DNA of 64,000 nt, taken from Arcobacter sp. LA11 (GTDB lineage: Bacteria; Campylobacterota; Campylobacteria; Campylobacterales; Arcobacteraceae). Location of the stretch: NCBI RefSeq assembly GCF_001895145.1, contig NZ_BDIR01000001.1, positions 1-64,000 on the forward strand, given 5' to 3'. How positions within the stretch are numbered: the first letter of the stretch is position 1; each line of letters opens with the position of its first letter. This document shows, piece after piece, positions 55,710 through 63,056 of the stretch. The notes under the pieces were generated by a model. That model was not told the DNA's origin, did not search any database, and saw only the letters and a list, made by a program, of their open reading frames with translations. A program made the translations under genes and the position numbers.

Positions 55710-56031
55710 AACACCAATTGATATATTACAAAAAAAATAGTTATACAAATATTCTGTATAACTATTTTCACTTTTGAGAAATTTTTTTATCATAAATAAA
55801 TATAAAACTACAATAAAATTAATTAAATCCCATAAAATAGAGCTTTTAAATGCAAATAAATATATTACACTTTATTCTAATTTTTTAATATTTTTGAAAT
55901 ATATGTATTTAAATTAAGTTAGGATTAAAATTTATGTGATACAATTATTTTGAATTAATTCGAAAAAGTGAAGTATATTTAAAATAGATATATTTCACTT
56001 CTATATAAATAAAATTAACTAAGGAGAGAGA
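55710..56031 (+). promoter_or_regulatory. Intergenic control region of the di-iron oxygenase genes
   Basis: 322 bp without a gene. It begins with the terminator of the liv operon (see 55734-55768). Then follow a palindromic GAATTAATTC core (55952-55961, flanked TTTT/AAAA) and a 13-bp inverted repeat (55966-55978 with 55988-56000) that begins AAGTGAA and ends TTCACTT. The repeat overlaps TATATT at 55974-55979, a possible -10. I could not name a repressor site; a PaaX-type, TetR-type or unknown regulator is possible. Confidence 0.45.
55734..55768 (+). terminator. liv operon terminator
   Basis: A 14-bp stem around GTTATACA/TGTATAAC with A-rich left and T-rich right ends and a seven-base loop, 24 bp after the crotonase stop. 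Confidence 0.88.
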
Positions 56032-57057
56032 ATGGCATCTAAAGAAAAATTAGCTGGTACTATGGAATTTCCACCACCAACAGAACAGCCAAATGTTTAT
56101 CCATTAAGTTGGGTTAATACTACAACTAAGTTACAAGAGGTTTGGGAAGCATCTCAAAGAGAATATTGGGATCCTGAAAAATTACCTTGGGATACATTTA
56201 ATGTTGAAAAATTCACTTGGGAGCAAAGAGAATCAATGGCATACTGGTGGACACTTCTTTCAGTATTTGATGCTTCTGCACCACCAGTTTTTGCTTCTGC
56301 ATTTATCAAAACTTATGAAATGCATGAAGAAGATGTTGTAAGAAGATGTTTCTTTTCTGTTACAAGAGATGAAGCAAATCATGAACAAATGTGTGGATTA
56401 GCAATTACAAAACTTTTAGAACATCCAGATCCATTAACATATGAACCAAAAACAGAAATTGGTAGAAAATTACAAAAAAATGCTAAATGGTTATACTTTA
56501 ACGGTGGAAGATATTGGGATGGATTTAAATCAGCAGTTCCAAAATATTCACTTGGTGTTTTATTCTCTTCATTTTTAATGGGAGAAATGGCAGCAGCTAC
56601 GATTTTCCATCAAATGGCAGCAGGCTGTAGCGAGTTAGTATTTAAAGAAGGTTTTGCAAAAATTGGTAAAGATGAAGGTAGACACATGGCTATCGTTCTT
56701 ACTTTAATGGAAAGAGATTATCCAACACTTCCAGAAGAAGAAAAAGAGATAATTACAAAACAAATTAGAGCTGGATACTTATTCCTTTCAGCAGTATTAT
56801 ATGAGCCACCAGCAGACTTCTGGGATATTCCAGATGATTTCATTGAAAATCAAAGAGAAGGTGAAAGATATGCAAGAGAAGCAGGCTTTGCAATTCCTGA
56901 ACTTGAAACTAAAAAAGAGAACTGGAAAAAAGCAATGCTTAATGTAAAAGCAGTACTTGATAAATATGATACAGAATTCCCAGCAATTCCAGAAGTTGGA
57001 ATTACAGGAAAAGAGATTACAGACGTTGATTTAGACGATATTATTCCAGTATTCTAG
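56032..57057 (+). CDS. R2-like di-iron oxygenase candidate (341 residues)
   Basis: A four-helix ferritin-like protein with the di-iron ligand pattern Asp80 (SVFDASAP), Glu114-x2-His117 (RDEANHEQM), Glu185 (FLMGEMAAAT) and Glu215-x2-His218 (KDEGRHMAIV). The spacing of 34 and 30 residues between the ligands resembles ribonucleotide reductase R2 (Asp84, Glu115, His118, Glu204, Glu238, His241 in E. coli). There is no sequence resemblance I can see to PaaA, BoxB or toluene monooxygenase subunits, and no second hydroxylase subunit next to it. Its reductase follows directly, so oxygen activation for hydroxylation or epoxidation is inferred. It has a strong ribosome site (AAGGAGAGAGA). Identity of the substrate is unknown. 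Confidence 0.72.
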   Translation: MASKEKLAGTMEFPPPTEQPNVYPLSWVNTTTKLQEVWEASQREYWDPEKLPWDTFNVEKFTWEQRESMAYWWTLLSVFDASAPPVFASAFIKTYEMHEEDVVRRCFFSVTRDEANHEQMCGLAITKLLEHPDPLTYEPKTEIGRKLQKNAKWLYFNGGRYWDGFKSAVPKYSLGVLFSSFLMGEMAAATIFHQMAAGCSELVFKEGFAKIGKDEGRHMAIVLTLMERDYPTLPEEEKEIITKQIRAGYLFLSAVLYEPPADFWDIPDDFIENQREGERYAREAGFAIPELETKKENWKKAMLNVKAVLDKYDTEFPAIPEVGITGKEITDVDLDDIIPVF

Positions 57058-57096
57058 AAAATACTAAAAATATAAATAAAAGACCAGGAATTAGAT

Positions 57097-58116
57097 ATGA
57101 AAAAAATTATTATGCAACCATCAGGAAAAGAGATAGATTGTCCATCAGGAGAAACTGTTTTATCTGTTCTTGAAAAACAAGGTTATGCTTTACCCAATAA
57201 CTGTAGAGCTGGAGCTTGTGGTGAATGTAAAATAAAAGTTTTAAGTGGTGAATTTGACCAAGGTTTTATTATGGACATGGCCTTATCTCAAGAAGATAGA
57301 GAAAAAGGCTATGGACTTATGTGTATGGCTAAACCAACTTCTGATGTATTAGAAATAGAGTTTGGTACTGAAGATGCACAACCTAAACTATTCCCACCTG
57401 TTGAAAATTCTTGGCATATTGTAACAGACAAAATTCAACGTACTGATAAAATACTTGAGTTAAGACTATCTCCACTTGGACAGCCTATAAGATTTTGGCC
57501 AGGTCAATATGCAATGATAGGTGATGAGGGTTCTGGACATCCTCTAAGACCATATTCTATTGCAAATTCTCCAAGACCTAATGGTGAATTATCTTTTCTT
57601 ATTACAAATGAGCCAGGAGGTAAAACTTCTCCTTGGATTCATGAAGAGGTAAATATTGGTGACAATATTAAGATAAATGCCCCATATGGAACTTTTTTAG
57701 GTGATCCAAGTGTTGATACTCCTATTTTATGTCTTGCATCAGGAAGTGGATTAGCACCTATTTTATCACTTTTAAATGCATACTTAAGTAGAGGCCATAG
57801 AAATCCAGTAACACTGTTATTCTCCGCAAAAACAAAAGCAGATTTACTTGATTTTGGTAAACTTAAATACTTAGAATCTAAATATGTAAACTTTAAATAC
57901 AAATTTACTCTTACTCAAGAGAGTAATAATGTAGGTGGATTAGAAGGAAGAATCGATAAAGTTTTACCGCAGTTACTTTCAGATCTTTCAAATCACTCAG
58001 TTTATATTGCAGGTGGAGTATCATTTGTAGACTCTTGTAAAAAAATCGTTGATAAACTTGGTGCAAAAGAAGAACTTATCCATATGGAAGAGTACTTTGC
58101 ACAACAAGTGCAGTAA
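57097..58116 (+). CDS. Ferredoxin-FAD-NAD(P)H reductase for the di-iron oxygenase
   Basis: A 339-residue electron-transfer protein. The N-terminal plant-type 2Fe-2S ferredoxin has Cys36-x4-Cys41-x2-Cys44 and Cys76 (NNCRAGACGEC, GLMCMAKP). Next comes the FAD domain with RPYSIANSP, and then the NAD domain LCLASGSGLAPILS with the C-terminal EEYFA. Order ferredoxin-FAD-NAD is that of phenol hydroxylase P5, toluene monooxygenase TmoF and methane monooxygenase MmoC, not of PaaE where the ferredoxin is C-terminal. It starts 39 bp after the di-iron gene, with AGGA as its ribosome site. Confidence 0.83.
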   Translation: MKKIIMQPSGKEIDCPSGETVLSVLEKQGYALPNNCRAGACGECKIKVLSGEFDQGFIMDMALSQEDREKGYGLMCMAKPTSDVLEIEFGTEDAQPKLFPPVENSWHIVTDKIQRTDKILELRLSPLGQPIRFWPGQYAMIGDEGSGHPLRPYSIANSPRPNGELSFLITNEPGGKTSPWIHEEVNIGDNIKINAPYGTFLGDPSVDTPILCLASGSGLAPILSLLNAYLSRGHRNPVTLLFSAKTKADLLDFGKLKYLESKYVNFKYKFTLTQESNNVGGLEGRIDKVLPQLLSDLSNHSVYIAGGVSFVDSCKKIVDKLGAKEELIHMEEYFAQQVQ

Positions 58117-58146
58117 AACCCTCCAAAACTATTCAATTAAACTTTA

Positions 58147-58179
58147 CTAGTCGTAGGAATGTTTCCACCTACGATTAGT
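58147..58179 (+). terminator. Terminator after reductase gene
   Basis: ACTAGTCGTAGG pairs with CCTACGATTAGT (one G-T wobble) over a nine-base loop, followed by TTTTTACTTTT. It closes the two-gene di-iron operon. Confidence 0.88.
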
Positions 58180-58211
58180 TTTTACTTTTAATTATATATC
58201 TATTCAAAAAG

Positions 58212-58263
58212 TTTGACTATATTATTATAATATGTTATATTTATCGATTGACTATATAGTCAA
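58212..58263 (+). promoter_or_regulatory. Promoter and TTGACTATATAGTCAA operator for the AEC permease
   Basis: TTGACT (58213-58218) and TATATT (58236-58241), 17 bp apart, form a good promoter. A perfect 16-bp palindrome TTGACTATATAGTCAA (58248-58263) begins right at the expected start site. TTGACTATAT also appears as a half site at 58213-58222. A dimeric repressor at such a site would block transcription. The nearest candidate regulator is the PaaX-type gene at 59237-60166; no link is shown. Confidence 0.6.
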
Positions 58264-58289
58264 ATTATAATCTATATATAGGAACTATT

Positions 58290-59216
58290 ATGTCATTATT
58301 CTTTTTACTATTATTAAAAATATTTCCATTGTATATTAATATTATTTTAGGCTATTTTTCAACAAAACTTTTAGATGTAAAAAGAGAATCAATTGCAAAT
58401 ATTTTGATATATATTTTAGGTCCAATTGTAGTTTTTTCAGCAACACTAAGTGTTAAAATTGATTTATCAATTCTATTTTTACCTATATTTTTCTATGTAT
58501 TTTGTTCTATAATTGCATTTCTTGCTCTATTTGTATTTAGAAACACATGGAATGACCCAACTAGTAATATCTTAGCTTTTAGTGCAGGAACAGGTAATAC
58601 AGGATATTTTGGTATTCCTTTAGCAATTATTTTCTTCCCACCATATTTAGCAGATATTTATATTTTTACAGTTTTAGCTTCTTTGTTATATGAAAGTACT
58701 TCAGGTTTTTATGTAACTGCAAAAGGTAACTTTACAGTAAAAGAATCAATAAATAAAATGTTAAAACTACCAATTTTATATGCATTTATTTTAGGTATTA
58801 TTTTAAATCTTTTAGGAATTAAGATTCCTGATGAAATTAGTGCTTATACTGGTCAGTTTAAAGGTGCCTATGGAATATTAGGTATGATGATGTTAGGAAT
58901 GGGTCTTGTTGGACTTAAAAAAGGTACTGATTTAGATGCAAAATTTATATCTATTACATTTTTCTTAAAATTTATTTTTTGGCCACTGGCAATATTAGGG
59001 GTTATTTATATAGATAGAGAATTTTATATGTTTTTAAATGAAGACTTATATAAAGTAATGTTTCTATTTTCAATCGTTCCACTTGCTGGAAATACAGTGA
59101 CTTTAGCAGTTCTACTAAATGCAAAACCAGAAAAAGCTAGTTTTACAGTATTGTTAAGCACAATAGTTTCTGTTATATATATACCAATTGTATTAGCTTT
59201 ATATGGTGGGTTTTAA
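58290..59216 (+). CDS. AEC-family (auxin efflux carrier type) permease
   Basis: A 308-residue inner-membrane transporter with about ten helices: two repeated five-helix halves, the first with AFSAGTGNTGYFGIPLAI (a conserved N-x-G-Y-x-G-x-P loop), the second with FSIVPLAGNTVTLAVLLNAKPEKASFTVLLST. The bacterial AEC family carries organic acids such as malate or aromatic acids. It is in the middle of the aromatic-type cluster with its own operator. Confidence 0.85.
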   Translation: MSLFFLLLLKIFPLYINIILGYFSTKLLDVKRESIANILIYILGPIVVFSATLSVKIDLSILFLPIFFYVFCSIIAFLALFVFRNTWNDPTSNILAFSAGTGNTGYFGIPLAIIFFPPYLADIYIFTVLASLLYESTSGFYVTAKGNFTVKESINKMLKLPILYAFILGIILNLLGIKIPDEISAYTGQFKGAYGILGMMMLGMGLVGLKKGTDLDAKFISITFFLKFIFWPLAILGVIYIDREFYMFLNEDLYKVMFLFSIVPLAGNTVTLAVLLNAKPEKASFTVLLSTIVSVIYIPIVLALYGGF

Positions 59217-59236
59217 TTTGATAGGGTTAAGATAAT

Positions 59237-60166
59237 TTATCTTATCCCACCAAATCTATTAAAATAGAATTTATCAAGTTTTGGAGTATTTCCTCCAACT
59301 GTTAAAAGGTTTTCTCTCACATAGTTATTTGCTTGGTTATGAATTCCTCCATAAATTGATTCTACAAGTGATGAAGCAGCTTTCCCTAACCAATCTATAG
59401 ATACTAAATCATTTCCAAGTTTTGGATCAAATAATAAAGCTCTTCTGTATTCATGAATAAGCATAATTCTTAACATAAAACATTGTTTATCAGTAAATTG
59501 ATCAATAGGTGTTTTTAATGTAAAAATTCTTCTAAATTTAGTAATAAAATGTTGATATCTTTCTTCAACATCATGTAAATCCCAATAAGTATGAACCATC
59601 TCTTTTATCATCTCTTTGTTCATAGGCATATTTATAGGACCTTTGATTAAAAGTACATCATTTTGGAGTTCATTTTTTATCAAGATATCTTGCATATATT
59701 CCATTTTGTAGTGGGGATGAATATGAACATGTTTCGAGGGATTTGCAAATCCTTCTTTTTTTAATACTTTTGCAAGTTCCTGTTCTTTTGCTGGTTTAAC
59801 ACCATTTGTAAACAGAACTAACCAATCTCTATCTTTCTCTTGTTCATCATAAGCATAAACACTATAGTGAGCTTTAATAAATCTATCTATTGCTAAATCA
59901 CTTAATGAGTAGTAACTTTCTCGTCCAAATTTCTTAGAGCTTAACCATCCTTCTTTTGTAAGTCTAAAGATAGATGTTCTTGTTAGTTTTTCACTAATAT
60001 CAAACTCTTCCATGAACTTAACTAAAGAACCCAACCAAATAGTTCCTCCATATGGAAAAACAGTATCTCCAAAGAATGTGATAATCAAAGATTTTGCTTT
60101 TGGCGATATCTCTTCTAGTATCTCTTTTAAGTATTCATCAACTTCATTATATTCTAACTCACTCAC
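59237..60166 (-). CDS. PaaX-family transcription repressor
   Basis: A 309-residue regulator. The N-terminal winged helix (about 22-95: KAKSLIITFFGDTVFPYGGTIWLGSLVKFMEEF, LTRTSIFRLTKEGWLSSKKFGRESYYSLSD) and the long C-terminal domain (YQHFITKFRRIF, RIMLIHEYRRALLFDPKLG) match PaaX, the phenylacetyl-CoA-responsive repressor. The start is a GTG at 60166 with AAGGAA upstream. It is convergent with the permease gene and is adjacent to the CoA ligase cluster it probably controls. This supports a phenylacetyl-CoA-like effector. Confidence 0.83.
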   Translation of the reverse strand: MSELEYNEVDEYLKEILEEISPKAKSLIITFFGDTVFPYGGTIWLGSLVKFMEEFDISEKLTRTSIFRLTKEGWLSSKKFGRESYYSLSDLAIDRFIKAHYSVYAYDEQEKDRDWLVLFTNGVKPAKEQELAKVLKKEGFANPSKHVHIHPHYKMEYMQDILIKNELQNDVLLIKGPINMPMNKEMIKEMVHTYWDLHDVEERYQHFITKFRRIFTLKTPIDQFTDKQCFMLRIMLIHEYRRALLFDPKLGNDLVSIDWLGKAASSLVESIYGGIHNQANNYVRENLLTVGGNTPKLDKFYFNRFGGIR

Positions 60167-60216
60167 GTTGTTCCTTGTGATTGTATTTTGTTAGATATTG
60201 TATCAAAAATAAAAAA

Positions 60217-60258
60217 AAAGCTTGTTAAAATATATATAGATATTTTATAACAAGCTTT
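60217..60258 (-). terminator. Terminator of the paaK-side operon
   Basis: AAAGCTTGTTA pairs with TAACAAGCTTT around a 20-base AT-rich loop. On the minus strand it is followed by a run of nine T, after the last small gene of the operon. Confidence 0.85.
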
Positions 60259-60316
60259 ATTAGGAGGTTTTAGAAAATATCAAATCTATTACAATTATTT
60301 GAATATATCTTAGATT

Positions 60317-60583
60317 TTAATTAATTACATCAAATTCTGTAATCTCTTCATCGTTAAGAAATTTTTTAATAATAATTCTTTGCATTCCTAATGGAGTTTT
60401 TTCCATATTCTGTTTATTTTTATTATAAAATTCTTTTGCTTTTAAACAAAGAGTTTCAATTTTTTCTTCACTTAATCCAGCTTCAACTTCAGTTTCATAT
60501 CTTTCAATACCAAAACCTACAACAACAACGTACTCTTCTCCAATTGTGTCTAATACAATTTCATTTACGCCTTTTTCTCTCAT
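60317..60583 (-). CDS. Unknown 88-residue protein
   Basis: Not recognised. An acidic soluble protein with strands in the first third (EIVLDTIGEEYVVVVGFGIERYE) and helices after (EEKIETLCLKAKEFYNKNKQ). No signal or TM. It is the last gene of the minus-strand operon from thiolase to here, 14 bp after the 196-residue gene, with an AAAAGG ribosome site. It may be a small accessory protein of the pathway. Confidence 0.65.
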   Translation of the reverse strand: MREKGVNEIVLDTIGEEYVVVVGFGIERYETEVEAGLSEEKIETLCLKAKEFYNKNKQNMEKTPLGMQRIIIKKFLNDEEITEFDVIN

Positions 60584-60597
60584 GACTAATGCCTTTT

Positions 60598-61188
60598 CTA
60601 ATTAAATTCTTTTGCTTTTTCTTTTGGAATATATGAGTGAATATCTTTTACAAACTCTTTTAGAATTTTATAACCCTCTTTTTTATCCCATACACAGCTT
60701 TGAGTTATAAATTCTGAACTAGGTTCATTGTAACGTTTGGTATAGTTAATGATATTAAGTAATGGTTCATTAATCGTATCAGATTTTGTTACTACATTTA
60801 AACCTTCAAAATGCAAAATATTATGATATTCCATACAGTAATCAAATGTATCTATCCCTTCATAAATTAAAGCTTTATCCCAAAAATATAAAGTATCATC
60901 GAAAATTTTTAACTCAATATATCCATGAGTTAGAATATGCTTATCTAATAAGTTCACTTTTTTAGCTAATATTTCAAGTTCATCTAAAGAAAACTCTTTC
61001 TTTAGTCCATATCCTTTTGTAGAAGGATTAAATTTAAAGCCAAGTTTTTGTAGCTCTTCATGGTTAAATGAATTTCTTTGTATTTTATAACCTAAGGTCT
61101 CTTGTGCTTTTATAACATTGGAAATAAAATTTGTAGTATCTACTTCTTCTTGCTCTTCTTCTTTAAATTTAACCTCTAAATAGTTCAT
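60598..61188 (-). CDS. Unknown 196-residue soluble protein
   Basis: Not recognised. No signal or TM; Asp/Glu/Lys-rich. Parts that look structured are KKEFSLDELEILAKKVNLLDKH and IKFDDT-like strands (YIELKIFDDTLYFW). Two cysteines (DYCMEY, SCVWDK). It lies 9 bp from the oxidoreductase gene and 14 bp from the 88-residue gene, so it belongs to the operon. The ribosome site is weak, consistent with translational coupling. Confidence 0.65.
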   Translation of the reverse strand: MNYLEVKFKEEEQEEVDTTNFISNVIKAQETLGYKIQRNSFNHEELQKLGFKFNPSTKGYGLKKEFSLDELEILAKKVNLLDKHILTHGYIELKIFDDTLYFWDKALIYEGIDTFDYCMEYHNILHFEGLNVVTKSDTINEPLLNIINYTKRYNEPSSEFITQSCVWDKKEGYKILKEFVKDIHSYIPKEKAKEFN

Positions 61189-61197
61189 AGTTCTACT

Positions 61198-61731
61198 TTA
61201 CTTTAAAATTGCATCTTTATATTGTGGTGCCAATTCTTCAAGTTTCTCATCACTTAAATTTTGCATCGCTCTATATGTATAAAATGGCTCAACTACTCTC
61301 ATACCACAAAATTTTGCAGTATAAATATATGGAGTCAAACACTCATCTACACTTTTATATTCACCATCATAAGCTGCTTCATGTCCACCCATAGAAACTG
61401 CGAGCATAAATTCTCTTCCATCTAGTTCTCTTCTTTGGTAACCATCTTTCGTAACATCAAAAGCAAAACCTAAAGAGTAGACTTTATCCATCCACTCTTT
61501 TAAAATTGAGGGTGCATTAAACCAGAACATTGGAAATTGAAATACTACTTTGTTAGCATTTCTAATAGCTTCTTGTTCAGCTTCTATATTGATTTTATAA
61601 TCAGGATATAATGCTTTTAAATCTCTTATTTCAACATTTTCACAAGATTCTAATTCTTTTATGAAACGTTTGTTTACTCTTGATATTTTCATATCATCAT
61701 GGGCTAAAATCACTAATATTTTTTTAGACAT
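61198..61731 (-). CDS. NAD(P)H:quinone-type flavin oxidoreductase
   Basis: A 177-residue flavodoxin-fold oxidoreductase of the KefF/MdaB/NQO-like family: VILAHDDMKISRVNKRFIKELESC, FQFPMFWFNAPSILKEWMDKVYSLGFAF and SMGGHEAAYD. Relatives reduce quinones with two electrons. Its location between the CoA ligase and unknown genes suggests a reductive step on an aromatic intermediate or protection from quinones; inference. Ribosome site AGGAG. Confidence 0.83.
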   Translation of the reverse strand: MSKKILVILAHDDMKISRVNKRFIKELESCENVEIRDLKALYPDYKINIEAEQEAIRNANKVVFQFPMFWFNAPSILKEWMDKVYSLGFAFDVTKDGYQRRELDGREFMLAVSMGGHEAAYDGEYKSVDECLTPYIYTAKFCGMRVVEPFYTYRAMQNLSDEKLEELAPQYKDAILK

Positions 61732-61739
61732 TACAACTC

Positions 61740-63047
61740 CTATAAGTTTCTTTTATCTACAACTCTTTGGGCTTTACCTTGACTTCTCGGTACTTCTCCA
61801 TGGTTTTTTATGTTAACTTTTACAGAAACACCAATACCTGATTTAACTTTGTGAACTAAAGTTTTAATAGCTTCTTGAACTTCTTGTGTGGAAGCTGTAA
61901 GTTCAGGTTCAACATCAATAGCTAAATCATCCATGTTCCCTTCTCTTGAGATGATTAATTGATAATATGGAGAGAAAGCCTCAATTTTTAATAAAACTTC
62001 TTCAATTTGAGACGGGAATACATTTACTCCTCTAATAATCATCATATCATCAGTTCTAGCTTTAATTCTTTTCATTTTTCTCATATTTAGAAGGTCACCT
62101 TCATATAGAGTTGATAAATCTTTTGTTCTATATCTAATAATAGGTAGAGCTTCTTTAGTAAGAGTAGTTAAAACTAATTCACCCTCTTCTCCATCAGGGA
62201 TTGGATCAAATGTATCTCTATCTACAATTTCAGGATAGAAATGATCTTCCCAAACGTATAAATCTCCCCTATCTTCAAGAACCTCACAAGCAACACCAGG
62301 TCCCATCATTTCAGAAAGTCCATAAATATCAAGAGCCGCAATTCCTACTTTTTCTTCGATATTTCTTTTCATCTCCATTGACCAAGGCTCTGCTCCAAAA
62401 ATACCAACTTTAAGTGCAGTCTCTTTTGGGTCAATACCTCTATTCTCCATCTCTTCAATAATATTTAACATATATGAAGGGGTAACCATTATTACATTTG
62501 CTTTGAAGTCATTTATCAAGGTAACCTGTTTATCTGTAAATCCTCCAGAAGCAGGAACAACAGTACATCCAAGTTTTTCAGCTCCATAATGTGCACCTAA
62601 ACCACCAGTAAATAATCCATATCCATAAGAAACATGAACAATATCACCTTTCCCTCCACCTGCAAGTCTAATAGACCTAGCAACTAAATCAGACCAAGTA
62701 TCAATATCTTTCCTTGTATATCCTACAACTGTGGGTTTTCCAGTAGTCCCAGATGATGCATGTAGTCTTACTATATCACTCATAGGATTTGCAAACATTC
62801 CAAATGGATAGTTTAATCTTAAATCCTCTTTTGTAGTAAAAGGAAACTTTTTAATATCCTCTAAAAAAGTAAAATCATCAGGGTGAACACCGTGGTCATC
62901 CCATTTCTTTTTATAATATGGTACAAAAGAGTATGCTCTTAGAAGAGTATGTTTCATTCTTCTTGTTTGTAGTGCAGTTAATTCATCTTTTGAAACTAAA
63001 ACTTTAGGGTAATAACTAACTGTTTTTCTATTTTTTGTATCTGCCAT
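61740..63047 (-). CDS. paaK: Phenylacetate-CoA ligase
   Basis: The enzyme activates phenylacetate (or a related aromatic acid) to its CoA ester using ATP. The 435-residue length and motifs are typical for PaaK: HASSGTTGKPTVVGYTRKD (AMP-binding P loop), IFGAEPWSMEMKRNIEEK, DIYGLSEMMGPG and TDDMMIIRGVNVFPSQIEE. The C-terminal domain ends EVPRSQGKAQRVVDKR. Starts 9 bp after the thiolase gene. The ligase plus PaaX strongly suggests aerobic aryl-acetate catabolism. Benzoate-type substrates cannot be excluded. Confidence 0.9.
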   Translation of the reverse strand: MADTKNRKTVSYYPKVLVSKDELTALQTRRMKHTLLRAYSFVPYYKKKWDDHGVHPDDFTFLEDIKKFPFTTKEDLRLNYPFGMFANPMSDIVRLHASSGTTGKPTVVGYTRKDIDTWSDLVARSIRLAGGGKGDIVHVSYGYGLFTGGLGAHYGAEKLGCTVVPASGGFTDKQVTLINDFKANVIMVTPSYMLNIIEEMENRGIDPKETALKVGIFGAEPWSMEMKRNIEEKVGIAALDIYGLSEMMGPGVACEVLEDRGDLYVWEDHFYPEIVDRDTFDPIPDGEEGELVLTTLTKEALPIIRYRTKDLSTLYEGDLLNMRKMKRIKARTDDMMIIRGVNVFPSQIEEVLLKIEAFSPYYQLIISREGNMDDLAIDVEPELTASTQEVQEAIKTLVHKVKSGIGVSVKVNIKNHGEVPRSQGKAQRVVDKRNL

Positions 63048-63056
63048 CTTACTTCC

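Noticed and set aside
55934-55950. TGTGA at 55935 as a Crp-type site before the di-iron gene
   Set aside because: There is no TCACA arm at the right distance.
56032-57057. PaaA or BoxB as the identity of the di-iron protein
   Set aside because: The ligand spacing and surrounding sequence do not match the conserved blocks of either that I remember, and the reductase has the wrong domain order for PaaE.
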